From DLKC01 sp002478885 (GTDB taxonomy: Bacteria > Bacteroidota > Bacteroidia > Chitinophagales > Chitinophagaceae), in NCBI GenBank assembly GCA_046329585.1, contig JAXLUI010000002.1, positions 434,001 to 498,000 of the forward strand: a stretch of DNA of 64,000 nt, given 5' to 3'. Of the stretch, positions 51,598 to 59,726 are shown in pieces; position 1 is the first letter of the stretch; each line of letters opens with the position of its first letter. Both the position numbers and the translations under genes were made by a program. Below the pieces are notes generated by a model. The model did not search any database and was not told the DNA's origin. It saw only the letters and a program-made list of their open reading frames with translations.

Positions 51598-52035
51598 GTG
51601 ACAGTGCGACTACTCATTATTTTAAGTTTAGGACTAATTTTTTCAAACTGTAAGACAAGTAAACCGACAGTTACAAGTTGGAACACAAAAACGTTTAATC
51701 TTTTTGACACGAAAGACACGATTAATCTTAAGCTGACTTACTTTGTTAAAAACTCGACATATTGTTATACAGAGGCAATTCCCTACGCATTGCTAATTGG
51801 ACAGACAAACAATCCAAACTCGTCAAATATCCCAAAGACAATAACAGTTTTAGCAAGGTGTGACAATAACAATTATGCTTTAGGGCAAAATTTAAAAATT
51901 TTGTCTACGACTGACCCAACAACACAAACGACACTAAGACCCTTATATGTAACAAAGGACACAACAATTAATGGTCAAAAGTTTCATTGGTTAACTGGTT
52001 CAGAAAATCCTGCTATTTGGGGGAAAGTATTGTAA
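51598..52035 (+). CDS. hypothetical lipoprotein, GTG start
   Basis: 145 aa. The longest frame begins at 51547, inside attC-like site 18, so the GTG at 51598, 11 bases after R', is preferred: VTVRLLIILSLGLIFSNC, a signal with lipobox FSNC. Mature part beta-rich (NLFDTKDTINLKLTYFVKN). No family recognised. Unit border exact over 10 bases (GTTAGCAGCC / GGCTGCTAAC). Confidence 0.75.
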   Translation: MTVRLLIILSLGLIFSNCKTSKPTVTSWNTKTFNLFDTKDTINLKLTYFVKNSTYCYTEAIPYALLIGQTNNPNSSNIPKTITVLARCDNNNYALGQNLKILSTTDPTTQTTLRPLYVTKDTTINGQKFHWLTGSENPAIWGKVL

Positions 52036-52048
52036 GACACTTTACGGC

Positions 52049-52380
52049 TGCTAACATTGCATCCTACGTAGCTAAGCAATGAGGCAGCCAGGAATAATAT
52101 TTATTAGTTTTTATTTCTTTTGAAAGAAAAAGACTGCCAGTTAATAGCTGCCCGGTTTGGTTCACCAATACCCGTACAAAAGCTGGCGCAAGACTGAGGC
52201 GTGCCCCTTTGTGATAGGGTCTTGAGCAGCACAATTAAACGCAGGAGCTCAACAAAACTTTAAGCCCGGTTTGGCACGCCGCCGCCAATCTTTCCCTGGC
52301 TATTGCTTTTCTGAAGTGATTGACTTATTTTGTTTAGCAGATGGTAAGGTAGGCCAGCTAGTGATAAAACCAAACTGCAC
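52049..52380 (+). repeat. attC-like half site 19 plus truncated long-family repeat
   Basis: R'' TGCTAAC at 52049, then the GCATCCTACGTAGCTAAGCA block shared with 37806, then a long-family copy that breaks off after AAACCAAACTGC, where a new gene begins. Confidence 0.7.
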
Positions 52381-52388
52381 TTCATTTA

Positions 52389-52817
52389 ATGAAAATCGTT
52401 CGACATTATATTTTCTTACTTACAGCCTTACTATTCGTGTTTACTTATCCAAAACAAATTAACACTTGGACATTGAATGACTCGATTGGATGGCATTCGT
52501 ATGTGGGAAGACCTTTGATATCTTATTTTTGGCCAATTGGCTTTGTTCTGATTTTCTATATGTATCAAGTGCTAGACAAAAGAAAAAACAACACATCGAA
52601 TCAATTCTTTTGGACACATGTATTTATAACTTTGGTTCCCATATTCTTTATTAATTCTCCTTTTTCACTATCAGTATTGGAACAATATCAGTTGTCCGAA
52701 AATTTATGGACAGCAATAATGATTCTTGATTGGTCACTATTAGTGTATTTAATAATTCAGTTGATATATTTTTGCTTGCTTATTTATAAATTGAGAAAAA
52801 CGCTTGTTCGACGCTAA
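52389..52817 (+). CDS. hypothetical membrane protein
   Basis: 142 aa with about four helices (IFLLTALLFVFTYP; ISYFWPIGFVLIFYMY; HVFITLVPIFFI; WSLLVYLIIQLIYFCLLIY). No family recognised. It sits directly between two long-family copies, both broken at the gene, as if inserted in or recombined between them; its cassette borders are not clean. Confidence 0.7.
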   Translation: MKIVRHYIFLLTALLFVFTYPKQINTWTLNDSIGWHSYVGRPLISYFWPIGFVLIFYMYQVLDKRKNNTSNQFFWTHVFITLVPIFFINSPFSLSVLEQYQLSENLWTAIMILDWSLLVYLIIQLIYFCLLIYKLRKTLVRR

Positions 52818-53183
52818 GGCGTGCCCTGTATTAAAGGGTCTTGTCCAGCACAATTAAATTCAGGGGCTTAAGATGCCAACGCTTTAAGCCTTACTGCAGG
52901 GTGTTGTAAAACTTAAAGCCCGGTTTGGCACGCCACCGCCAATCTTTCCCTGGCTATTGCTTTTCCGAATTGATTGACTTATTTTGTTTAGCGGATGGTA
53001 AGGTAAGCCAGCTAGTGAAAAAATCAAACTGCCTGGCTTCGACAATACAAATTGACATCATGATTTTTCTTAATACCGATTGTACTAATGACAATACTAA
53101 AACCACTAACGGAAAGCAGTTGGTTATCAATGATTGTTGTAATTTCAATGAAACGTATTATATCATAAATCCATGCGTTGGCT
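52815..53183 (+). repeat. long-family attC-like copy 20
   Basis: Long-family body ending in TATATCATAAATCCATGC and R' GTTGGCT at 53177; the 5' end with R'' is missing and a local 45-base rearrangement (around 52865-52915) is present. Confidence 0.75.
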
Positions 53184-53191
53184 GCAAGCTT

Positions 53192-53893
53192 ATGCGAAGC
53201 TCTCTACAATTCATAGCTACAATTTTACTTCTAACTTTTTTGACAGAATGCAGCGACCCAAAATTCTCTGACAGGAATATTCAAGCCCAAGCTGAAAAAA
53301 TTACAAGTTTGCTTGACAGTAATTCAATTCAAATTTTTCACAAATGGAATTACGGAGTTCGTGGTAACTATGAAATTTGGTCAAGACTTTCGGGTGACAG
53401 TTCAAAATATACTTGTTTCTATTACACAAAAAAAGACACGTCTTATTTGAGGATTTTTCAGCCTTATAATTTCACAAAGGACTTTTCTTGTGGACTTTTG
53501 TTTGACACTTCTAAGTTTTGGCAATTTAATTTTGATATGTATCAAGACAAAATATTCAGATTGACATTTGTTGATAATCAAGGACAAGACCACATAACAG
53601 ATACGGTAATCCCAGTTAAAAAATTCTTTACTAACGCTAATCCTTTCGACACTCTAAAAAATCTATCCAAACTTAAAGACGACTTAGCTGTTTACGGCAT
53701 TATATATCGCAAGTACATTGGAGAATTTGTTGAGTTTTGGCTTTCGTCACAAGACAAACTAACTTATTTGCCAGACAATCTAAATTTAGACCCAAAGTTT
53801 CAAAAGTTTTGGTTAGACGATTTTAGTCAAGGCACAACAATTAAAAAAAATTGGAACCTTCATAAATACAAAGAACAAAAAGATGGTGGTTAG
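53192..53893 (+). CDS. hypothetical lipoprotein
   Basis: 233 aa from ATG 53192; the longer frame from 52925 only reads through the repeat. Signal with lipobox LTEC. The mature part is rich in aromatic and Lys residues (FHKWNYGVRGNYEIWSRL; FWQFNFDMYQDKIFRLTF). No family recognised. The unit opens GTTGGCTGC and ends GCAGGCAAC, one mismatch in nine. Confidence 0.8.
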   Translation: MRSSLQFIATILLLTFLTECSDPKFSDRNIQAQAEKITSLLDSNSIQIFHKWNYGVRGNYEIWSRLSGDSSKYTCFYYTKKDTSYLRIFQPYNFTKDFSCGLLFDTSKFWQFNFDMYQDKIFRLTFVDNQGQDHITDTVIPVKKFFTNANPFDTLKNLSKLKDDLAVYGIIYRKYIGEFVEFWLSSQDKLTYLPDNLNLDPKFQKFWLDDFSQGTTIKKNWNLHKYKEQKDGG

Positions 53894-53903
53894 ACAGGCC
53901 AGC

Positions 53904-54096
53904 AGGCAACATTGGGTTTTATGCTAGTTGGGCTTGATATTGTAACATCAGCTATTTGCAGATCCCAGTTTCGGTTCCAGCAGACGAATAACTATCAGCT
54001 TTTGTACTTAACTTGATCAACATATTTTCAATCAGCAGCGGTTATGGGCAGAAGGAATTCTAATTCCCAACCTGCATAAAGCCATGCTCGTTATAG
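53904..54096 (+). repeat. attC-like site 21
   Basis: 193 bases. R'' AGGCAAC (53904), R' GTTATAG (54090). The inner TTTTATGC and GCATAAAG arms are complementary. Confidence 0.8.
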
Positions 54097-54105
54097 GCAA
54101 CCCAT

Positions 54106-54624
54106 ATGCAGCGTTATCAACAAGCAATCATTAATGACAAAGTCCCGCTTTCAATATTTGACTTGGTTTTATTTTACACAAGTTCATTATTTGCATTAGT
54201 TGTCGGACTTATTTTCTTTTATCGAATTAATTTCACTGACTTTAAGTTTGACACGACAAATCAAGCTATCATTTTAAATATTTTTTCAATAGTTTTCATT
54301 GCTTTTGGCATTTATACCGCAATTTTAAATAGACAACATTTTAAGTTTAAGTTTATCGAAAGCTCAAAATCTAAAGAAGAAAAAGAAAAAATAATTTTAG
54401 GCATAGCAAATAAAAGTAACTGGACATTGATTAAAAAAGACACAAATAATTTTAAGTTCACAGACACTTTTAGTTGGTCAAAATGGCGATATAACATTAC
54501 AGTTATCTATGACGACAACGGCTTTTATGTAAACGCTTTGACTACGCAATGGAAACCAATTGACAGAGGAACAGGAAAGAAAATTGCACTCGAAACTGTT
54601 GACAAAATAAAGGGCTGCCTATAG
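54106..54624 (+). CDS. hypothetical membrane protein
   Basis: 172 aa; two helices (LVLFYTSSLFALVVGLIFFY; IILNIFSIVFIAFGIYTAIL) then a soluble domain FKFTDTFSWSKWRYNITVIYDD. No named family. The last codons and stop overlap what would be R'' (CCTATA...), which is interrupted by the intron remnant; before insertion the stop was probably TAA. Confidence 0.78.
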   Translation: MQRYQQAIINDKVPLSIFDLVLFYTSSLFALVVGLIFFYRINFTDFKFDTTNQAIILNIFSIVFIAFGIYTAILNRQHFKFKFIESSKSKEEKEKIILGIANKSNWTLIKKDTNNFKFTDTFSWSKWRYNITVIYDDNGFYVNALTTQWKPIDRGTGKKIALETVDKIKGCL

Positions 54625-54840
54625 TCGAGTAAGCAAGGGGGAATTTCACCCCCTGCTCCTCACAGAACCGTACGTGAACCTCTCGATTCATACGGCTCTT
54701 AAAGATGCGTCTTTCAATTATAAGCGGGGCATACACTCCAATGGGCAAACAGGCCCGGTTGCAGCTTGTACAGCGCATTCAGCCACCTGCGGCTTTTACG
54801 TCTGCTTACAACCGGTGCAGGTGCATTTGTAAAAGTGTAA
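54618..54840 (-). mobile_element. 3' remnant of a group II intron in an attC-like R'' (site 22)
   Basis: On the minus strand 54673-54706 folds as group II domain V: GAGCCGTATGA pairs with TCACGTACGGTTC, with a GAGA tetraloop and the AGC triad. Domain VI-like hairpin GGGGGTGAAATTCCCCC follows, and the intron ends ...TTACTCGAC at 54624. Upstream on the same strand a coding tail (SRRKSRRWLNALYKLQPGLF...HWSVCPAYN-stop, stop at 54714) fits the end of an intron-encoded protein. The 5' part is lost. Antisense position in R'' is typical of class C-attC introns. Confidence 0.75.
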
Positions 54841-54844
54841 TCTT

Positions 54845-55531
54845 ATGAGGCAAATTATTTTAATGTCAGCGCTAACATTGTTTTCATTTTATCCATCGAC
54901 TTATTGTCTAAGTCAGGCTAAAATTGACACTTCACAATACAAACTTGATAAATCATTTAGTCAACAAGGCTTTCAATTCAAATTTTGGAAAGGTTCAACC
55001 CAAGTTACTTTATACGAAGTTTTACTAGAAAGAGTATCCAAAAATAGCGACACAATTATTAGAATGATCCCGGGTTTAAATGGCCGCTATCTTATATCTG
55101 ACAAAAATAGAGACGGGTTCAGAGACTTTATTACAAACTATCATGGTCATGACATCATCTATCTTTACAATAACTCTACTCACCTATTTGAAGAGAATCC
55201 AGTAAGATTACCTGAAATAACAGGTTTAGTGGACAGTTCAAGAAAAATATTCTGGAGTCTTTTCGAGGCCCAATACACTGAGAAATTTAACTACTCAAGC
55301 CTATTTAAATACAACGGGTTTGACATTGAAGAACTGTATGAATTAAAATTAATCTCTGAAGAATACGCTGACTTAAAGAAAGTCACCAGGATCGAATTGT
55401 ATAAATTTGTGCATACTAACAACAATGACGAGTTGGTCTTTGTCAGGCAAATCAAAACTAAAAGCCCTGGGTCGTTTAACTATGAGGCATTTTGGAAAGA
55501 ACAATATAAGGCACTTTTAGGCTACCGCTAA
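54845..55531 (+). CDS. hypothetical exported protein, last cassette
   Basis: 228 aa with signal peptide (LMSALTLFSFYPSTYCLSQA). Contains SDKNRDGFRDFITNYHGHD, a DxNxDGxxD calcium-type loop, and a beta-rich body. No named family. Its TAA stop lies inside the R'' core CGCTAAC (55526-55532), so gene and attC-like site overlap. Confidence 0.8.
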   Translation: MRQIILMSALTLFSFYPSTYCLSQAKIDTSQYKLDKSFSQQGFQFKFWKGSTQVTLYEVLLERVSKNSDTIIRMIPGLNGRYLISDKNRDGFRDFITNYHGHDIIYLYNNSTHLFEENPVRLPEITGLVDSSRKIFWSLFEAQYTEKFNYSSLFKYNGFDIEELYELKLISEEYADLKKVTRIELYKFVHTNNNDELVFVRQIKTKSPGSFNYEAFWKEQYKALLGYR

Positions 55532-55565
55532 CATTTCATTTGCGTTATGTCGGCGGACAGATAAT
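55526..55565 (+). repeat. terminal attC-like half site 23
   Basis: R'' CGCTAAC at 55526 followed by TTTGCGTTATGTCGGCGGAC, which matches the left arm of site 14; the right arm and R' are missing. The 71-bp direct repeat follows immediately. Confidence 0.7.
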
Positions 55566-55636
55566 GCCGCATAAAGAACAGAACGCACAAGTGAGTGACA
55601 CAACCACAGCTCCATAGTACCCTGCAGCCTGCTTCA
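55566..55636 (+). repeat. 71-bp direct repeat, right copy
   Basis: Same length and orientation as 33263-33333, with only scattered differences. It abuts the truncated end of the cassette array. Confidence 0.8.
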
Positions 55637-55682
55637 CAACCTGAACTGTCTGCCGGTGCGTCAGTAACCGATAAACGCAATC

Positions 55683-57170
55683 TCAATCAATCCGCCCCGG
55701 CCTCCCCTTCTGTTGCGTATGCTTAAGGTCTTTGTCAGACAACTGCGTGATCACCGTACAGCCATTATTGTCGGTTAGCGTGCATTTGATCCTGTAGTTT
55801 ACACAATCAACAAACCTGGTTGTCCCGAGATTTGGTGCCGCATTGTTCATAAGCGTGGCAAAAAAAGTGGTCGCTCTCCCGGCAATATACACATACACCT
55901 CTTCCTTCGTGTGGGCACCCGTACCAAAATCGCTGTGAAAATAACTGTTGTCGCTGCAGGTATCACAATCATCAAGTCCATGCCCCATATCAGTATCCAC
56001 ATACTCCTCCACAGGCACACCTTTGGCTTTTAGAATGGAATAAAACGCATCTGCGCCAAGCGTTACAAAATCTTCACTCAGGGCATTGTTGTCCAGCACA
56101 AAACTGTCTGCATACGGAAGGCAGCTTTTTTCCTTGTTGTAATTGAAATCCGTTTTCTTGCCAACGGTACTGTCGGGCGACATATAATCATAGCTGGTGC
56201 CGATATTGAAAGTGCTGTCTTTGCCGCCCTGGAAAGCGATGAGCGGGGGTATATTGCTGTTGCTGGCAAAATACAGCGATGGGTTGCTATAGAAACTCTT
56301 GTGAATATTCAGTGTGCCCCACAGGTCAAGCACCCCCTTTATTTTAGGAAAGAAATTGATGGTAGTATCGCCTTCATAATAGGCGGCATCAAGATCGCCC
56401 AATGCCTTGCCCGGGAAGGAAAGCGCCGAGTCGATCTGGCCCTGTCTGTCAGTATAGGCGGTGGTTAAGGCGATCACACTGCCCGAACTGGTGCCGCCGA
56501 TAAACATCCTGTTGGTATCGATGCTGAAATTGCCGCCGTTGTTGTTGGTGCGTTGCCGCCAGATGATGGTGCGGATAGCGCCCCTCACATCCTGCGCGGC
56601 CCGGTATTCACCCAGTATCTGCTGCGCGGAAACATAATGGTACCCGTTTTTTGCTTTACGCGGATCGGGTAACACCCCGCCCCTGTAATCAACATCAAAA
56701 ACCACGAATCCTCTTTTTGCCAGCTCGCTGCACAAGTACACGATCCCGCCATTGTCAATGGAAGAACATTCAAAAAAACTCCCCGCATGGAGCATGACGA
56801 TAAACGGAAGCGGGCAGCCAATTTTCTGGCCATTTAGGCTCGTAGGATAATACACGCTGTATTTAAGCGCCTGCGGATTGTTTACACAATACGTGGTATT
56901 CTTATCCAGTGTGTCGCATTTCCTGTTGGGGTCTCTCGCATAGATCACATCGGAAAACAAGGGAGCGGCACTTGCCGGCCTTCCATAAACAAGGCTCTTT
57001 GCCCCCACCAATGAATCCAGCAATAACCCGGGGATTGGTTTGGAAAGGTCGGTACAGTATTTTTTTACGATGCCGCTGCAGCCGGCCCCTGCAAGCCCCT
57101 CCTGGGCATTTGTTCTATTTACCAGCAATGCAAAAGAAATAACGAGTATAAATGGGGTGAGTGTTTTCAT
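55683..57170 (-). CDS. secreted alpha/beta-hydrolase (carboxylesterase-like)
   Basis: 495 aa; signal peptide ends NRTNAQ. Oxyanion loop HAGSFFEC, nucleophile elbow in FIGGTSSGSVIALT, a catalytic His probably in DTDMGHGLDD. The mature protein is Cys-rich (GCSGIVKKYC, CDTCSD), suggesting disulfides outside the cytoplasm. The C-terminal ~40 residues (KCTLTDNNGCTVITQL) have no T9SS look. Substrate unknown. Monocistronic; the 223 bases to the next gene show nothing specific. Confidence 0.88.
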   Translation of the reverse strand: MKTLTPFILVISFALLVNRTNAQEGLAGAGCSGIVKKYCTDLSKPIPGLLLDSLVGAKSLVYGRPASAAPLFSDVIYARDPNRKCDTLDKNTTYCVNNPQALKYSVYYPTSLNGQKIGCPLPFIVMLHAGSFFECSSIDNGGIVYLCSELAKRGFVVFDVDYRGGVLPDPRKAKNGYHYVSAQQILGEYRAAQDVRGAIRTIIWRQRTNNNGGNFSIDTNRMFIGGTSSGSVIALTTAYTDRQGQIDSALSFPGKALGDLDAAYYEGDTTINFFPKIKGVLDLWGTLNIHKSFYSNPSLYFASNSNIPPLIAFQGGKDSTFNIGTSYDYMSPDSTVGKKTDFNYNKEKSCLPYADSFVLDNNALSEDFVTLGADAFYSILKAKGVPVEEYVDTDMGHGLDDCDTCSDNSYFHSDFGTGAHTKEEVYVYIAGRATTFFATLMNNAAPNLGTTRFVDCVNYRIKCTLTDNNGCTVITQLSDKDLKHTQQKGRPGRID

Positions 57171-57393
57171 GGCATTTTAGTTTGATTAATAAGTGTGGCT
57201 AACAACACCGGCATTGCCGGTTTGCGAAAACAATGTACTCCATTTCCTGCCAAAATACAAATCGGAAAATACGACCGGCAAACCATGCTTTACCGGTACA
57301 CAATGCTCCCAAACAAATGGCAAACCCGCTTAACTTGTTAAACGGTAACATACACGCGGCAAATAACAGTACCTTCAGCTAAACGGCGACAAA

Positions 57394-57795
57394 ATGAAAC
57401 TGCACAGGCTTAGCCCCATATTGTGGACAAAAGATATCGGGCAAACCACCTCCTTTTATGAATCGGTGCTGGGCTTTAAAGGCCGCAGTAACTTCCCGGG
57501 TTTTGTTACATTAACCAAAGGCGATGTGGAGCTCATGTTTATCGTTCCGCAGGAAGAACCGGAGGACTGTAAAGACCCCGGTGCCAACGAAGCATTTTTT
57601 CCAAAGCCCATACTGACGGGGAGCATTTTTATTTTTATGGAACAGGTTGACCAGCTTTGGGAACAGGTGAAAGACAAAGCCAGCATTAAAACGGCGATTG
57701 CGGACAGGGAATATTTTATGCGCGACTTCTCCATACTCGACAACAATGGCTATGAGTTGGTTTTTGGGGAAGACATCAGCAACCGGCAGCATTGA
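57394..57795 (+). CDS. VOC-superfamily (glyoxalase/bleomycin-resistance-like) protein
   Basis: 133 aa. LSPILWTKDIGQTTSFYESVLGF is the classic first VOC motif, GSIFIFMEQVDQLWEQV the second, and FSILDNNGYELVFGED the C-terminal metal-ligand (Glu) segment. A stand-alone VOC protein of unknown substrate. It precedes the SRPBCC gene by 88 bases, possibly co-transcribed. Confidence 0.9.
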   Translation: MKLHRLSPILWTKDIGQTTSFYESVLGFKGRSNFPGFVTLTKGDVELMFIVPQEEPEDCKDPGANEAFFPKPILTGSIFIFMEQVDQLWEQVKDKASIKTAIADREYFMRDFSILDNNGYELVFGEDISNRQH

Positions 57796-57883
57796 AACAG
57801 GGCCTGCGATACAGGCAACTGCTGCACTGCTTATAAACAGCAACCATTATTTTACATGTACTTTATTTAAACAGGGAAGCGAT

Positions 57884-58333
57884 ATGCATACAGATCATTT
57901 CACAATAAGTTTTTTGGTTGACCAAACGCCCGAGGAAGTCTTTAACGCAGTCACCAATGTCCGCGGCTGGTGGTCGCAGGCACTCGAAGGCAATTCAGCT
58001 AAATTGAATGACGAATTCAGTTACCGCCATGGAGATTTTCATTATTCAAAACACCGGCTCACCGAAGTGGTCCCGAACGAAAGAGTAGTGTGGTTAACGC
58101 TGGACAGCAAACTCACTTTTGTAAAAGAACAAAACGAATGGAACGGAACGACAATGGTTTTTGACATCTCCGGGGAAGCGGACAAAACCAGGCTGGTTGT
58201 TACACATGTGGGATTGGTGCCGGCGTTCGAATGCTTTAATGCCTGTTCAAAAGGCTGGACCCATTACCTGCAAAACAGCCTGCTGCCATTGATCACTACG
58301 GGAACCGGGAAGCCCGACTTAATTAAACAATAA
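57884..58333 (+). CDS. SRPBCC (AHSA1/START-like) protein
   Basis: 149 aa from ATG 57884 (MHTDHFTISFLVDQTPEEVF); the longer upstream frame overlaps the VOC gene out of phase. Features: VFNAVTNVRGWW and the C-terminal helix FNACSKGWTHYLQNSLLPLI. Binds hydrophobic ligands or acts as an Aha1-like cofactor in relatives. Cytosolic. Confidence 0.88.
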   Translation: MHTDHFTISFLVDQTPEEVFNAVTNVRGWWSQALEGNSAKLNDEFSYRHGDFHYSKHRLTEVVPNERVVWLTLDSKLTFVKEQNEWNGTTMVFDISGEADKTRLVVTHVGLVPAFECFNACSKGWTHYLQNSLLPLITTGTGKPDLIKQ

Positions 58334-58385
58334 CCATTAGCCGGTTGCGCCAACTGCCCACTATCTTAACCACCAAATACAACCT

Positions 58386-58949
58386 GTGAGAAAAGTTGAA
58401 CATTATTTTAAAAGCATTGGCTTTGCAGGCGATGACCTGGAAAAGATCCTGGATGCTTTTGAATTACAGGCCTTCAAAAAGAATGACTTCATTGTGGAAG
58501 AAGGTAAAACAAGCCGGTATATCGGCTTTGTTGAATCAGGCATGTTTCAATACTATGTGATCAAAGATGGCGAAGAAAGAACCAGTTATGTCTCCATTGA
58601 AAATACCTTTTTTGCTTCTGTATTAAGTTTCATCAGCGAAACGCCGGCACTGGAAAATATAAAAGCGCTGGTAGATGGCAGCATCAGCATGATCAGCAAA
58701 CCCAGGCTAAAAAAACTGGTGCAGGAAATCCCTGCTTTCAAAGATTTTTATATCGGCTTACTAGAGGCAACTGTTTGCGGCATCGATGCAAGCCGGCACG
58801 ACCTGATCGTGCTCACAGCGGAACAACGTTATGAAAAAATGCTGCTGAAAGAACCACACCTGTTGCTGCAGATTCCCTTGCAACACCTGGCATCGATGCT
58901 CGGTGTTACACCACGCCACCTGAGCAGGATCAGGAATAAAATCCGCTGA
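58386..58949 (+). CDS. Crp/Fnr-family transcriptional regulator, GTG start
   Basis: 187 aa. The start is GTG at 58386; no better ATG exists. The N-terminal cyclic-nucleotide-binding-like domain (NDFIVEEGKTSRYIGFVESG; FQYYVIKDGEERTSYVS) is followed by a C-terminal HTH with IPLQHLASMLGVTPRHLSRIRNKI. This short Bacteroidota type lacks the conserved cAMP-binding residues, so the signal is unknown. The VOC and SRPBCC genes lie upstream in the same direction. Confidence 0.9.
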   Translation: MRKVEHYFKSIGFAGDDLEKILDAFELQAFKKNDFIVEEGKTSRYIGFVESGMFQYYVIKDGEERTSYVSIENTFFASVLSFISETPALENIKALVDGSISMISKPRLKKLVQEIPAFKDFYIGLLEATVCGIDASRHDLIVLTAEQRYEKMLLKEPHLLLQIPLQHLASMLGVTPRHLSRIRNKIR

Positions 58950-59035
58950 TATTTGCTTTTAGACATATGTCCGGTTTAAAGCACGCCGCTGTTTCGAGCT
59001 TTGCATGATTAATCAACAAAAAAATGCAAATCATC

Positions 59036-59488
59036 ATGAAACAGGTCATCATCGCACTCTTTGTACTCGCCTCTACTTCCGCTTTTGCTCAAAAGCAATT
59101 CTCCAAAAATGAAGTCAGCTTTAATGGTTTCCGCAATCCTTCCATCGGGCTGGAATACCGCCACCAAAACATTTCCGTTCACGCGGGTTATTACATCACC
59201 GCATTTGAAAAAGGCGTTACCACGAAGTTCATTAAAACCGGCGCCACCGTTTGGTTTTGCCCGGTTGGCAAAAAAGCAAACCCTTCTTCGTTTTATGCCG
59301 GCGCATCGTGGTTGCGCGGGTTAAACCTCGATTACAAAAACGAAAATGCGCTTGGTATGGAAGCCGGTTTTCGCTGGATGGTTTGGAAAGGTCTTAACCT
59401 CCGCATCGGCGCAATCGGCGTAGCCGCCAAAGGCCATGACTTAAAAATAAATCCAACACCGGGCATCAGTTATTCCATCTTCTTTTAA
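59036..59488 (+). CDS. small outer-membrane barrel-like protein
   Basis: 150 aa from ATG 59036 (MKQVIIALFVLASTSAFAQ), which gives a clean signal peptide; an ATG at 59024 adds four residues. The mature part alternates in the manner of a beta barrel (SIGLEYRHQNISVHAGYYI; ALGMEAGFRWMVWKGLNLRI) and ends in Phe (SYSIFF), typical of outer membrane proteins. No named family. Confidence 0.82.
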   Translation: MKQVIIALFVLASTSAFAQKQFSKNEVSFNGFRNPSIGLEYRHQNISVHAGYYITAFEKGVTTKFIKTGATVWFCPVGKKANPSSFYAGASWLRGLNLDYKNENALGMEAGFRWMVWKGLNLRIGAIGVAAKGHDLKINPTPGISYSIFF

Positions 59489-59529
59489 ATAAAAGGCCTT
59501 GCAACGACGAGCGCTTCTTTTATCATACC

Positions 59530-59662
59530 AACTGCGGTATTTCATGGCATCGTTCCTTGCGTCGCAAGCACTTCATCAACAGATCTTATGGCAACGGTTT
59601 AATCAACTGCTTCATGCCTGTCCCGGGCGATGAAAGGATTGCGACGCAATAAAGATCAACCA
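59530..59662. repeat. inverted pair of dispersed repeats
   Basis: TGCGGTATTTCATGGCATCG with TTGCGTCGCAAGC (59530-59570) faces CGATGAAAGGATTGCGACGC (59627-59660), the latter identical over 20 bases to 30961. Located between the barrel-like and epimerase genes. Confidence 0.75.
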
Positions 59663-59726
59663 GGGAACTGGTGCCGGTATCACAATCATTTTCAACCTTC
59701 TCCACAACACTGGCAAAACAACGATC

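Larger units (their letters stand above)
34220..55532 (+). mobile_element. integron-like gene cassette array without integrase
   Basis: About 21 kb with some two dozen unrelated plus-strand genes, each followed by an imperfect palindrome bounded by an RYYYAAC-like core (R'') and a GTTRRRY-like core (R'). In at least nine units the first 7-10 bases of the unit equal the reverse complement of its own R'' region, e.g. GTTGGCGGTT at 36912 with AACCGCCAAC at 37794, GTTGGCCGCC at 42139 with GGCGGCCAAC at 42531, GTTACCTGCC at 49580 with GGCAGGTAAC at 50080. That is the expected result of attC x attC or attI recombination. No tyrosine recombinase gene is in the window, and the array is more AT-rich than both flanks. 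Confidence 0.85.

Noticed and set aside
52925..53191. N-terminal extension of the lipoprotein at 53192
   Set aside because: The extension is repeat sequence; the ATG at 53192 gives a proper signal peptide with lipobox.
34220..55532. CRISPR-like or phage island explanation of the repeat array
   Set aside because: Spacers are full genes, repeats are imperfect palindromes with variable cores, and no phage or Cas genes occur.
57698..57883. Longer N-terminus for the SRPBCC protein
   Set aside because: It overlaps the VOC gene in another frame; the ATG at 57884 gives the normal family start.
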